From the NCBI GenBank assembly GCA_914767715.1, contig OU612069.1, positions 682,001-746,000 of the forward strand: 64,000 nt of DNA. Reading direction: 5' to 3'. Shown here in pieces: positions 45,468 through 57,776 of this stretch. The stretch comes from Membranipora membranacea. Taxonomy: Eukaryota > Bryozoa > Gymnolaemata > Cheilostomatida > Membraniporidae. Made by a program: the position numbers and the translations under genes. Position 1 is the stretch's first letter; each line of letters begins with the position of its first letter. The notes under the pieces are model-generated. The model was not told the origin of the DNA. It saw only the letters and a list, made by a program, of their open reading frames with translations, and made no database searches.

Positions 45468-48400
45468 TTAATTTGAAAGTTGAAGTGCTGAAACAATGGC
45501 TGCTGTGCAAATTGCCTTGTCATTTTCATTAACAAATTTTAGTTGAATTCGGCGATGACAAATTGGATCGCCATTACGAAGTTATAAAGATGGTTCTCTA
45601 AATATTGGGCAAAACGCGCTCAGGGCACTGCCAGAATATGGGGTTCGATGATAAATTGTTGAAACTGTTGTGAGAATATTTCAGAGAAAAACATCGTTCG
45701 CAACTATTAGCACAGCAACCAATTTGTGTCTTCACATTTTACTGTTTTATCAAATTATTTGTAATCAGGAGATTTTCATAACATTTTGTGTTTACTAGCC
45801 TGTACTGCAGTTACTGGTTATCTTAGTAATTCTGAAGGCAATACTACTTACATACCCAGTAGATCAGGACCTCTCAGCGAGCTTCTCTTGTTGCCACCCT
45901 CTGGATAAGGCATTTCATCCGCATTCATCAATTTCTGTAAGCCCAAACTTCATTTCTACAAATATAGTCATTGGTACAACATCATTTACAACAGCGTATT
46001 CTCAAATTGTCGCAGATGCTGTGGACAAAATGTGAGCCCTAGCTGCTTCCAAAATAACGTAACGATAACTAACGAATCAACTGAACCCCCCTCACAATGT
46101 CAGTTCTAGAAGCCTTTCTCTGTGTTAGTTTTGTGAAACAGTATACACCCCCTTGATTGACTGACTAAACTTCTCATTTCTGTACCAACATAAGATAGTT
46201 AACTAACCGATTTGAGAAGTCTGTCTTGTTGAGACGATCACTGATCATCTGATATATCTTCTCTTTACTCAAACTATCAGCAGTTTTGAGCAGAACACCC
46301 TCCTACAGAGTAAACATTCAAGGCATTAGTCGTTATCACTGATTAGATAGGCCTATTGTAGCTCATATCTCAAGATAAGCCTATAGTCTTTGACAGCAAG
46401 GGAAGTAAATGAATGCTATATACACGAAAGATATGTATAAGGTAGTACAGCCCTAGTCACTAAGGACCAAACAGTGCTAATCACAGTCACAATCATATTT
46501 AAACACCCTAATCCTGGTAATACCGAAATGCAGTCCTATATACCAAGGAGTTAAAGACTAACTCCTTGTATATACCAACCATACATGAATATCTACAACC
46601 AAATAATCTGGTAATAATGTATAAATCACGCACTACTTACAACAATAATATCAGCAAACACATTATTTGTTCTTTGCACTTGTGCGTTTCTCTCCTGGAT
46701 GACCTCAGAGCCGACTTCATCTATATACACACAGATAAAGTCAGCAAGTAGGTCATCTGTTACTGAGGTCATCACCTTGTTATATACAGCCATCTTCTCT
46801 ATCTCATCTCTGTGTGATAATCAAACAAAGTTATGTGATTAAGGTCAGTATTGTAGGGTAACAAATTACCTACTACTGATAGTGATGAGTGAGAAGGTGA
46901 CTAACTGGCCTACACCATAGATGAAGCTACTTCTTGTTTGTTATCAGTATGATAAGAAGAGCTTCGGTATCAGGGGTTATTAATCATGTGTACACTCTCC
47001 TAACACAATGTGTTGTTTACAATTTGCCACTGTCAGCGGTAAGTAGTCACATCCACACGGCCCTACCACCAGGTGATATAATCAGTGCTGGTTGTAGAGC
47101 TCAGCGGACCTGATGACTTACCTGTCAGAGTTTGGCGCAGGCTTCCTCTCTTGTACTGCCGGTACGACGGGCTGCCTTAAACTTCTCTCCTTCTCAATAA
47201 CTTCATCTTTGAGCTTCTCTAATTCTCTATAACAAATCAACAAAGCCTATGAAAACATATCGCATCAATTATTTACTTGTGCGAGACAGAATTACTGATG
47301 CCAGCGACGCCACCTTTTACATTCCTTAGTATTAATCATTCCTTTATAATCAAGGTTTCCAAATCTGTCCCCCTGTAAGTGGAAATTCCATTTGAACAGT
47401 TAGCTCAAGTTATTATAGTATCACTGAAAGTCTTAATTGCGAAGTCAGAGATGCAACAGTAGACACACAATGTACAGTTCACAAATAAGAAGACTTGGAG
47501 TTACTTCGTGTTCACAGTAATAAATTACAAGATAGGTCAGTCTAAGACTACAATGTACCACAGATCTCAGATATTATTGTATTCATGCATGAGCTATTGT
47601 CCACCATCATTTGCAAACCGAACCATAGCACTCTCAAAGGTCTATGTTAGTTTACAAAGGTGGATATGATAGTTCATGTATTATACCTCAGATGAAGTCT
47701 GTTGAAAGCAAGGTTTGCTTCATGCTGTTTTCTCAGCAACTGCTGTTTCTTAGTCAAATATTCGTAACTCATCACTGTGTCTTGGTGAGGCCTGTGTAAA
47801 TTAAGAAAATATATCACCATCAGTGAGGGAGCCTTAATTGACGTACTGGACAAGGCATTTAGTGACTTGTTCTAAGATAATAGATTTGATTGAGTGAATC
47901 AATCAAGGAGCAACACCCCTGTCTGTTACACCATTGAACTCACTCTCATTGGTTACTCCTCGACTGAGGATATCTTTCAGAAGTGTCTCAGCTAAAGATA
48001 TTTAATTAAGACATAACAATTCATTGGTTTTATCTAGGGGCACAACAACTCATCAGGGTGTTTCATCAGGGTGTTGGGACATATCCCAAACTCTATGGAT
48101 TCATATTCCAAGTAACAGTGAGAAACATAAATCTGGAGTCTTTTATTCCTCAAGTCTTCAGAGAAATCATTACTGATCCATACACAGACAGGAGGGAGTC
48201 ACAGCAATGAAGAGGGAGTTCATTGGTCACAGGAAGGTCTATAATGAATAATAATAATTGCCTGGTAAGTTGTAAGTACTTAGTCTAACTAAGACTAGTT
48301 AGTAATATCTTACATTGAATTGATTGAGTAGAACATTGATATGAATGATTGCAGGAGAGCACTGCAGAAGTTGAATTAAAAATAAATGTTTGGATTGAAG

Positions 48401-48675
48401 TCCTCTGAAGTGATGATAATTCCACAACCACAGTGACAATGGGTTGTGTTGTTTGTTTGCTATATAACAACAACTCAACACCAATGAAGCAAGGAGTATA
48501 AGCCTTGAATTGAACGAAGAAATGAATCATCACTCATTGACATTATTATTATTTTCATTATCATTAATATTTAGCAACAACCCACTGAACAAATAAAACA
48601 GCTACTACACTTACTTCTCAACAAGAATCTACAATCTGTGTTACCTCTTCCACTGTGTTATGAAGCCAAAGGGGA
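45468..48675 (-). CDS. Coiled-coil protein, about 190 aa, head to head with NME7
   Basis: Seven minus-strand exons join in phase: 48645-48675 (5' limit uncertain), 47687-47791, 47122-47226, 46641-46809, 46204-46302, 45856-45934 and 45468-45502, ending in TAA with AATAAA shortly after. Starting at the first Met (47770-47772, MSYEYLTKKQQLLRKQHEAN) the coding length is 573 bases, exactly 190 codons plus stop. Upstream in-frame residues (FGFITQWKRPHQDTV) have no ATG, so either exon 1 is non-coding or an earlier start was missed. The protein is predicted helical: a K/E-rich coiled coil, a PVVPAVQERKPAP linker, then MAVYNKVMTSVTDDLLADF and a second helical region. I do not recognise the family. Sharing a promoter region with NME7 suggests co-expression in ciliated cells. 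Confidence 0.75.
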
Positions 48676-48886
48676 CTGCAGTGGCATCAGTTATGAAAAT
48701 TAACTTGTCGCTTCATACGCCCTAGGAACCAAGATGGCCCTGTACAACAATATATAAACGTATAAGCATATTTGTGAGGCCAATCAGATTGCACGTGACA
48801 GTTTTCCGGAAATCAACGGATACCTCCAAATTAATTTTGGTTTTCGTATAGGTTTGTCAATTGATATTATTTACTGCGGACCTGTC

Positions 48887-48900
48887 GTTGCCATAACACC
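48887..48900 (+). promoter_or_regulatory. Candidate RFX X-box between two divergent genes
   Basis: GTTGCCATAACACC fits the first half (GTTGCC), the two-base AT spacer and part of the second half of the RFX X-box consensus. X-boxes drive cilium genes in animals. It lies about 130 bp before the NME7 start codon and about 210 bp from exon 1 of the minus-strand gene. A CCAATCAGA box is at about 48780. Confidence 0.4.
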
Positions 48901-49030
48901 ATTTTGAAACCAACATTAGCTTTACAAAAATCAACTTTGTTTCTACAGAAGTGAGTGTCACTATACATAGAATTAGATATTCAATCATACACCTTACCAC
49001 CTGAGGACATCCCAAAGTACCATTTCTAGT

Positions 49031-52000
49031 ATGGTAAGTGAACTGTAGTCAACAAAGGCAGATAATTTTAATGCATATCAGATAGAGACTTCTCTTCTGT
49101 CTTTCTATGTTCTATGTTCTATTTCTATGTTATTAATTTCATTCTTCAGATTTCTTTGACTTGTGACTCTCTATGTAGTTTTTTTTTTTTTTGCAATTAT
49201 AATGAACTATTACCGCATTAACATTCAGTGCCCATCCATATTAGATATAGACATATGGTTTCTTTGATATGTGTACAGCCCTTTGATATATGGTACAGCA
49301 GTTGGCAACAATGATGGGTTTTTTTTCTGTACTATCTTTGTAGCTAATTTACACCTCATCCTAACTAGGGTAACCTGGTAGTGGTAACCCCTTGAATATC
49401 ATACTTCATGAGCATACTTAACAGACATAGGCCTAGGCATAAGTGCAGACAAAATTCCAATCTCTGAATCTTAACATTGCCCAATATTTGTATGATTATA
49501 GAGTGTCAGTATACACGTGCTGAAAGTACACTAGTGTCTGAGCACAGACAGCAGGTCACTGACAGTTGATTTGATGAGTTGCAGCCTTGTGTGTGTGTGG
49601 TTTGTGTTTGTTGTGGTGAAGATTGGAAGCTGTGCATGAACCAAGTTATCGCGGCTGCGCAGCTTCTGTACCCGCCAATTGCGTTGCTCAGATGAGTCAC
49701 TTCTCTCTCATTGGTCAGAATATTAAACTTGTGACCAATGAGAGAGAAGTGACTCATCTGAGCAACGCAATTGGCGGGTACAGAAGCTGCGCAGCCGCGA
49801 TAACTTGGTTCATGCACAGCTTCCCATCTTCACCACAACAAACACAAACCACACACACACAAGGCTGCAACTCATCAAATCAACTGTCAGTGACCTGCTG
49901 TCTGTGGTCTGAGTAAACAAACTTACACGACCTCCATGATATTATGACATGCTGTCTAAGGCAATCAGCACACATGCCTTTACAATGAATGAGGAACCAC
50001 AAGCCTGATATGACTTCTTGTATGCTCCCGCTGTTACAAAGGCCTACTACCTGTTTTTTGATGTGTTATGTTACTCTCTCAAAGCGCAAGGAAATAACCA
50101 AAAAAAAATTGTGGCAAAGTCTCGACATGTTGGCCCACCTGCAAGCTACCTAGCAAGCGGCTTCTTACTCCATCTGTGATTTTAATCCCATATTTTCTTT
50201 CATTGACAGGCCTCTACATTAGATGACAAGTTCGCCTTTGAGGCAGAATGGTATGATCCTCACGCCTGTCTTATTAGAAAATATCAGATACTTTACTACG
50301 TCACAGACAACACTGTTGAGATCGTAAGTTTTATCATATTGTTTCATTGCGAGTCCTTTTAAGCATACTACTTTCTTTCTACCAAAAAACTGACAGTCAT
50401 TACGTGCTTGTTATTGTGAGTGACAAAATGAAGGTTTTCAAATCCGGTCCACTTTTGATTAAATATGTATGATATGTACACATTCAGAGAATGGTTGGCC
50501 TACTATTACATAGTAAATCCATTGTGTTTCTTGTGCTCATTCTAATTACTGTTAGATCTTCTGCAATCCCTTTATCCAGCTTATCATACCATATCATCAT
50601 TGATTTGATTTGTTTGATATCCGATGCAGTATCAACAATCTGTGAGTTTATGACTTCCATTATTATCAGTTTGCTGCTAAACAGTCCATCAGGCTGTAGC
50701 TTCCTGCTTCTTTAATAGCCTATGTGTTAATGTTAACTGGACAGCCTGATACTCATTAAATTATTAGAGTATATCGCTGTGCCCCTTTAACTACTTTGTC
50801 ATGTATCCCGTTAACAGTATGATTTAAAAAGCAGAAGACAATTCCTGAAGAGATCAAAGACGGAGCTGACACTTGCAGATTTGTATATCGGCAGTACGAT
50901 AGCCATCCACTCCAGACAGTTCAAAGTGGTCAACTATGGAGACGGATACACAAGACAGACACTCAGTAGTAAGAAGGAAAGGTAAGCTTTCTGGATAGTC
51001 TAAGGAAAAGTAAGCTTTCTGTAATTGGATAGTCTAAGAAAAGGTAAGCTTTCTGTAATTGGATAGTCTAAGGAAAGGTAAGCTTTCTGTAATTGGATAG
51101 TCTAAGGAAAGGTAAGCTTTCTGTAATTGGATAGTTTAAGGAAAGGTAAGCTTTCTGTAATTGGATAGTCTAAGGAAAGGTAAGCTTTCTGTAATTGGAT
51201 AGTCTAAAGAAAGGTAAGCTTTCTGTAATTGGATAGTCTAAGGAAAGGTAAGCTTTCTGTAATTGGATAGTCTAAGGAAAGGTAAGCTTTCTGTAATTGG
51301 ATAGTCTAAGGAAAGGTAAGCTTTCTGTGTCGAGAGAATGTGACTAAGAGAGAGAAAAGAAATGTACGTTTATGAGAATGCCTGTATCCACCGCTACAGA
51401 TTTGTTAAGATTTTCTACCAATGGGTCTCCGAACAGAAATAAATTCAAGGTCGCCTCTTGGTCATATAACTTAGGTCCCTGAGGCTGTCCTCTCACATCA
51501 AATCTGTAACTGTCTTCTTCACTGTACTTTGGCCTTGCCTGCAATGTGATCCTCATTTGCTTACAGATGGTTAGCTCTCGGTGCATTAACTTATGGTCAC
51601 TTGTCAGTAGCTAGTTCTAGTGCTTTACCTACATGCTCCCAAACTTATATATTATCTGTGTTTGTTTCAGAACACTTGGTATAATCAAACCTGACGTAGC
51701 AGATAAGTTTAATCAGATATTAGAGACTGTATACGATCAGGGATTCAGAGTTACTAAGATGAAGATGTGTAAACTAAGCCGAGCTGAGGCTGGAGAATTC
51801 TACCAGGAGCACTCATCTAAATCATTCTATAAGTAAGTAATGAGAGCCAGACTGGTAGTCTGCTTGTTAGTGTATCAACTAAAAATATCATTACACCTTA
51901 CTCTTCGTGATAGCCTCTCCTGACAAGCTTTTCAATACAGGCTAGGTTAAGGGGTGATAATCACTTACTGTTTTATTAGCAGCTTAGCTCAGGTGCATGA

Positions 52001-55000
52001 GATATGGGCTACATGATGAGTAACAGGTTGAAGACCGTGATGTTCTTCAAATATAGTAACAAAATAAAGAGTTGTCCCATTATGGTCAGAGAGAGGACAA
52101 TTGCATAAGAGTCTAAACCTCCGGGTTCTCTTTCATTCTCAATTTAGACAAATCTATTCTAAAGTTGTTCACTAGCAGTCTCAAGACACTATTCAGTTTA
52201 TCGATTTGGGAAATAGTCACTGATGACGAAGAGAAAACAGAAGAGGGACTCATCACCACCAGCAAAAGAAGCAAATTAATCAGGGAGCTCATCCTGTTCT
52301 GACTATCATTGTTATGTATATTTTAGCGAGTTGATACAGTTTATGTCTAGCGGCCCGGTAATCGCCTTTGAGCTGATCGGAGAGCAGGCGATCAGTAGAT
52401 GGAGATCTCTGATTGGTCCAACAGACTCTGCATCAGCAAGGAGCGAGGCACCCAACTCTCTCAGGGCAAGGTTCGGAACAGGTGGGCAATTATATTTAAT
52501 TTAGTTTAATTCATTGCCATGTTTTTGCTTAACCAAAAACCTCTAGTCCTTGGTTTTAAGGCCAAATGATATTCTATGAGAATCATCCATTGTCAAAAAT
52601 GTTGATATAACCTTATATTGGTGTCAATCGTAGCATATTGATGAGTTATTTTTTTAAAAAAAACAACTTTGATTTGATTTTAATGGGTGTAGACACTTTG
52701 TTGTTGTTGGATAAAATATAAGATCGCTGTTAACATCAGCTATCTCTCCAGGTCTAACATTCTCAGCACAGCAGAGAGACGACTAATACATGTCTATCCT
52801 GGTCTAAATATCTGGTGTCTGGTGATTTGGTTGTGCAACTAGGATACCAAGGTCATATGAAAATAGTAACAAAATCCCTCCTCATTCTCTCTTAACAATG
52901 GATAAGGCATAATGCCGGTTTTAATTTAAAGATCATTATCACAACTATTATAAGCTCTAGTCACCCACCAAAATTATACTCACATCAATTTATAGAAAAT
53001 GTGACTCCGTGCCATATCACGTCAATGTAAATATACCCACCAGGATCTCTCTTTAAGTACATCAGGATGTACTTCAACTGAAGGACAAAGTAATATCTGA
53101 CACTTCCTTCCAACTGAGATATTCATCCTTGTCATTGTTTCAGAATCTGAAAAACCTTATAATCGGAACTTTTTATTTTTGTCTGCAGCTTTTTTAAGCC
53201 TTTTAAATTTTAAATTGTAGATGGCAAAATATGTATATTGATTCTGAAAAACCTAACGCTGTCCTAGCTCATTCATTTTTGGTTTCATCAGCTATTGCTT
53301 TGTCCGCTTGGCCAGGAAAATCAAAATCACTCAAACTCTCTCCTAGTATATAACAAAGATAACTGAACCAGAGATTAATTAACTTGATGCTGTCGGATGT
53401 GGGCTTTGATGTCTCATCCTTTCTCTTTACTTTTGTTTTACTAGATAATACACGTAACGCTTGTCACGGATCTGACTCGATGGAGTCGTCGGCCCGAGAG
53501 ATTGAGTTCTTCTTCCCTACGAGAGGATCACGCAGGCAAACTACAGCTACATTCTCAGACTGCACTCTCTGTGTTATCAAACCTCACTCTATCATAGCTG
53601 GTGGGTAACTCACTGAGACCTTAGTCATATTTAGCATTATATACGATGACCAAATATATCACTGGTATTAGACCCTAGAGGAGTAACTGATAGTGGCTAT
53701 ATTAGACTCACTCAGTCCTCTCTAACTTTGCACCATCATATATTGATAGTATACTTACGCTAGAGGAGTAAATATATTGGCTGGAATTAGGTTTAGATCA
53801 TTTTGATGTGATTGATCTTAGCTAGCTGGGATGAGAATAAATATAAAGCGAGGAAGGTGTGTAACTATTAGATTTACTCGTATTTAGCTATTTTAAGCAT
53901 ATGCAAAGTTGCTGACATTTCCTCTTGCAAATACTTACTTCTCTGGGGTAATAGATTTGATATAACATGGGAGTTGCCACCATATCCTGATATTATTTGT
54001 TTGCCATATACAAGTTACTTAGCAGCTGAACTGGATAATGGAGTCATCAGGAAACACAAGTACGACTTACCCCTCTTTGTAAACCGATAAAACACATAAA
54101 ATTGGGCGAGCAGATAAATTAGCCCAAGGTGACGGGAGTTTGAATCAAAATTATGAAAAACCTCAAATCAAAGTTTCAGTTTTATATCATCCTGTTTTTC
54201 TGGCCTCCTTTCAGGACAAGCTGGTAAGATAATCAGTGAGATAAAGAGAGCTGGATTTGATATCACAGCTCTTCAGATGTTCAGCTTAGACAGAGCAAAT
54301 GCTGAAGAGTTCCTCGAGATTTACAAAGGTGTCCTACAGGAATATAAAGGTGAGGATGACTTATTTATACATGGGCATTGGGTGGGGGCAAGGGTCTGGG
54401 GGGGAGGGCTCAGACTAGGTCAGACCTGGCCAGACCTTGATCATGTGTGATCGAATTTAGCTGAATTCGGAGTTGCCCTCCCTCTAGCCACTGTGTATTC
54501 CAAGGTTAGGAGAAAATTCTCAGCAAATTAGATTATAGTTGATCGAGGATAGAAACGTGTCTGATGTGATGATACTGTATTTTCTCACTCATCTCTGAGA
54601 CAAGAGCAGATAATACTTACAGGTCCTACACTATTAGCGAATATAACACGATGGGAACCCGGCTGATCAGGAAGTATTCTATGTCCTTCATTCTTAAAAT
54701 TTTCTGCTCTCCTCCACAGTTGCAACTCTGTCTGTCTTTTCTTTCTGCTTCCAAAGACTGTAGTTACTTGGGCAAGGCCACTCAGGCAAGGTCACACCTG
54801 TAAGAGAATAGGTGTCGGCTTCTTTCTGGCGCTCTGATGTACTAGCTAGGTTACATCAGCACTTTTCAGGTTGCATTGTTTGATTATCAGATACGTACAT
54901 CAGAAGTTAATAATGTTGTCTATCTGCAGTTTGAGTTGGTGACTAAAATAATGATGGAGTGACAAGCAGAATTGAAGGAATTTTTATTAAACAACTTAGT

Positions 55001-57776
55001 TTGTAGGTTTCTCGGTTATGCAATTTATCAGAATGTGACTTGGGTGCTTGAATGTTTTGGTTATTTTGGTATAATCCAGATAGATGTAACATTGCTCCGA
55101 CATAAAAACAAAGTCTTCTTTAACCTTTTATCACCTTCAAGATGTCAGGTGGCTTTGAGCTGTCCTCCCCCTGATGTGATCGATCGCACAGTCTCATGCA
55201 TCGCATGTGGGTCTTTCAACTGTAACTGTTTTGTTACGCCTCGCCAGCAAGATCCAATATTTTATCATCAACTGAAATTTAGCGTTTTTCGAATCCCATA
55301 CTGATGACTATTTAACTATTTCACATCTAATAATAGCTGACACGACCTTCAGTTTGTATCTTCATTACAGTCTGCTCTTTGCATGCTTTTCATCTTATGG
55401 ATGCCCCGCTGCCACCAATGCAGTGCATGTGCGCTCTGGGCCTTTTATAACAGAAAAATTATTGTACACGCTCGCCGTATTTGGTAACATGGATATCATT
55501 GAACTGAGGGAAAGCAAGGAGTAAAATTCATTCTTGAGGAAAGCCATAGATGTGAATTTGCTTGAAACAGCTCAGTTATATTGTTATTATTTTAGTGTCT
55601 TAATTTTTGTTTCTACTTCAGGTAGGTCGGAATCAGCTGGTATTTCACTAGTAATAATATAACAACCCAGGTGCTGACCCATGTGTCTAGCGTTGTACAC
55701 TCTGTAACTTGTACTCGGATGGTCTGACATCTGAATTAGTGTTTTATATTCTAAAAGTGCATCTCCTGAAACACAAGATTAGTTATTTTACTTTCTCCAT
55801 TTTGGATTTAAAGCATCCAGTACGGTCATACTCATAGAGATTAACTAGTTCATTGGTCATAGAGAGGCTTGTTAAGGATTTCATAGTATACTTTATAGTT
55901 AAGTTTTTGTTTAAGCTAATACCCACTCATGTTGGATCTGGAGTTATACATCTCCCTCTGATGAGATCGCGCATTCTCCCGCAGGTCACGTGCTCACTAT
56001 ACCTTACATAAAACTGTCTTGTTTTGCTTGTCATGCAGGCCCGTGTCTGTACGACCATTATCCTGATCTTTCGATTGTCTTCAAAGAGAAATCAATCATT
56101 CCATCTGGAACCTATCATTGATTAGTATTTTATATCCATGAAGGAGGAGTATAGGGGCGACTCTAATTCAGAATAGAGTTGGTGCATCATCAATTTTATC
56201 ATTGTTGATTTCTTTTATAACACTTTAAATTCCATCTTTGCGAAAAGAGCATACAAAAACCATATGCCATCAATACTCTGAAACCCCCCTCACATCTCCT
56301 GTGGTGTACTGTGTATCTTGTACGCCACTTTTAGTCTTCAATGGCTCTCATTGTGAAAGCATATCTCCTGAAATTTAAGACGCTGTGAAGTTCATAGGGT
56401 TGTCGTTGTTTAGTTGGATACCCAGTTATGGTTGCTTTCATCTTTTTGATCTCGCCAAATTGACCATGCGGCCTCATGAAGCTCATGTGCGCCTGTAACT
56501 TTTGATAAAAGTTTCGTGTTTGCATCGTGCCTGTCAGGTTTGACAGATATACTTGAGCTGTATGGATTGACATAGCCCCCCCCCCCCACCGGTGACTTAA
56601 ATTGTAAACAGAATTGTGTATAGTTTGTTAGTGTATTATTATCTTATTTTTATAATGTCATTAGTTATCCTCTTGTCAACCAGATAGGAGTAACGTTGTG
56701 TTTTATTGACAATAAAATACAATAACAAGTCGCCTTCACTCTTCTGTACTATCCATTGGTGTGACCACCAGGGCACCTCGTGTTTACTGACACATGAGTC
56801 GACACAACATAAATTTTTTTTTTTTTCCTTGGTTATGTATACAGTATTTCTCCAATTGATTGTACGGTAGAAGCTTATACGTTGTCTCCCTTACAGTCCC
56901 TCATGCACATTTGCGACTTATTCACCTACAGACCGGGGGTGGGGGGAGGGATATATCCTGTTCTGAGGTAATTCATGTCTTGTTCTATTTTTTCCTATGC
57001 AGGAATGGTTGATGAGATGGTAACTGGTCCTTGTATAGCCATGGAACTCAGAGCACAGAATGCTCCGACAGCCTTCAGAGAGATGTGCGGCCCGCATGAC
57101 CCTGTAAGTAAGGCAGCAGAACTAAGTTTTCCTTGAGAGGGGTGTTATTTTAATACCATAGCAGGAGAAACTATTCATACACTTATCTTAGTGGCGATCA
57201 AATCAATCACCACATTCACTTTGAGACTGAACTAGTGGACCGGCAATTTTTTCACCACTATGTCGCGTCACAAAGAGTTCAAGCTGTAACCTTGAATATC
57301 TGGTTATTTCGGTTGCAACCCTGACTGAGTAATCTTATCACCTTCATCCCTTCCATAGTGACTCAGTTTCACAGATATATCCAAGTTATCCCCCGTTAAA
57401 GCTGACACTCTTCCATCTTTCCGGAAGCACTGCATCTCATTAGATGTGTACAATATTATATAAATTTTGTAACCCCATTGGATTGAATTGTGAGAGAGAA
57501 CATTTGATATTGGAGGCTTTGCAACAGGCATATAATAATGGATCAAGTGAAAGGCTAACATTTCTACTTTTTATTGATAGCTGCGCAAAACTAGTGCCTG
57601 CTCAATATTCAGACCTATAACCCCCGTTCTGCTTGTAGGAGATAGCCCGACAGTTGAGACCTCGGACCCTCCGAGCGAGCTTCGGTAAGGATAAGATCTG
57701 TAACGGAGTACACTGTACAGATCTACCGGAGGACGCTCAGCTAGAAGTGGAGTACTTCTTTAAAATACTCGCCTAG
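49031..57776 (+). CDS. NME7: Nucleoside diphosphate kinase homologue 7, complete
   Basis: Nine exons: 49031-49033 (the ATG is the last three bases of exon 1, ATG|GTAAGT), 50210-50323, 50818-50981, 51671-51832, 52327-52481, 53445-53600, 54215-54349, 57003-57103 and 57639-57776 (TAG). The 1128 coding bases give 375 residues, matching the usual length of about 376. An N-terminal DM10 domain (FAFEAEWYDPHACLIRKYQI to about residue 92) precedes two NDK domains. The first starts TLGIIKPD and carries NACHGSDS with the active-site His. The second starts LCVIKPH and carries NGVHCTD with its His. The protein belongs to the gamma-tubulin ring complex and the inner lumen of axonemal doublets. All frames are intact. 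Intron 1 holds a foldback element and intron 3 a splice-donor minisatellite. Confidence 0.95.
49543..49906. mobile_element. 364-bp foldback element with 7-bp target duplication
   Basis: The arms, about 174 bp each, start CACAGACAGCAGGTCACTGA and are mirrored with only about one mismatch around a short AT-rich loop (about 49717-49733). GTCTGAG flanks both sides (49536-49542 and 49907-49913). It lies in NME7 intron 1. The open frames on both strands are mirror images of each other and not genes. Confidence 0.9.
50982..51327 (+). repeat. 34-bp minisatellite repeating the NME7 exon 3 donor
   Basis: GTAAGCTTTCTG occurs at 50982, 51010, 51044, 51078, 51112, 51146, 51180, 51214, 51248, 51282 and 51316. 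Steps are 28 bp and then 34 bp nine times. The unit is GGTAAGCTTTCTGTAATTGG plus ATAGTCTAAGGAAA. Its AAGGAAAG|GTAAGC junction copies the last bases of exon 3 and the donor. Confidence 0.95.
54350..57002 (+). other. Large NME7 intron 7 (2.65 kb)
   Basis: It has no convincing exon, a C-run (56578-56587) and a T-run near 56817. A GCAGTGCATGTGCGCTCT word at 55421 resembles one at 62008. Nothing identifiable was seen, though the size suggests inserted repeats. Confidence 0.5.

Noticed and set aside
49506-49916. Two almost identical frames of about 100 codons on opposite strands
   Set aside because: They are mirror images arising from the palindromic foldback element.
54972-55304. 110-codon frame inside NME7 intron 7
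   Set aside because: Not bounded by splice sites in phase with the gene and absent from the NME7 family; chance frame.
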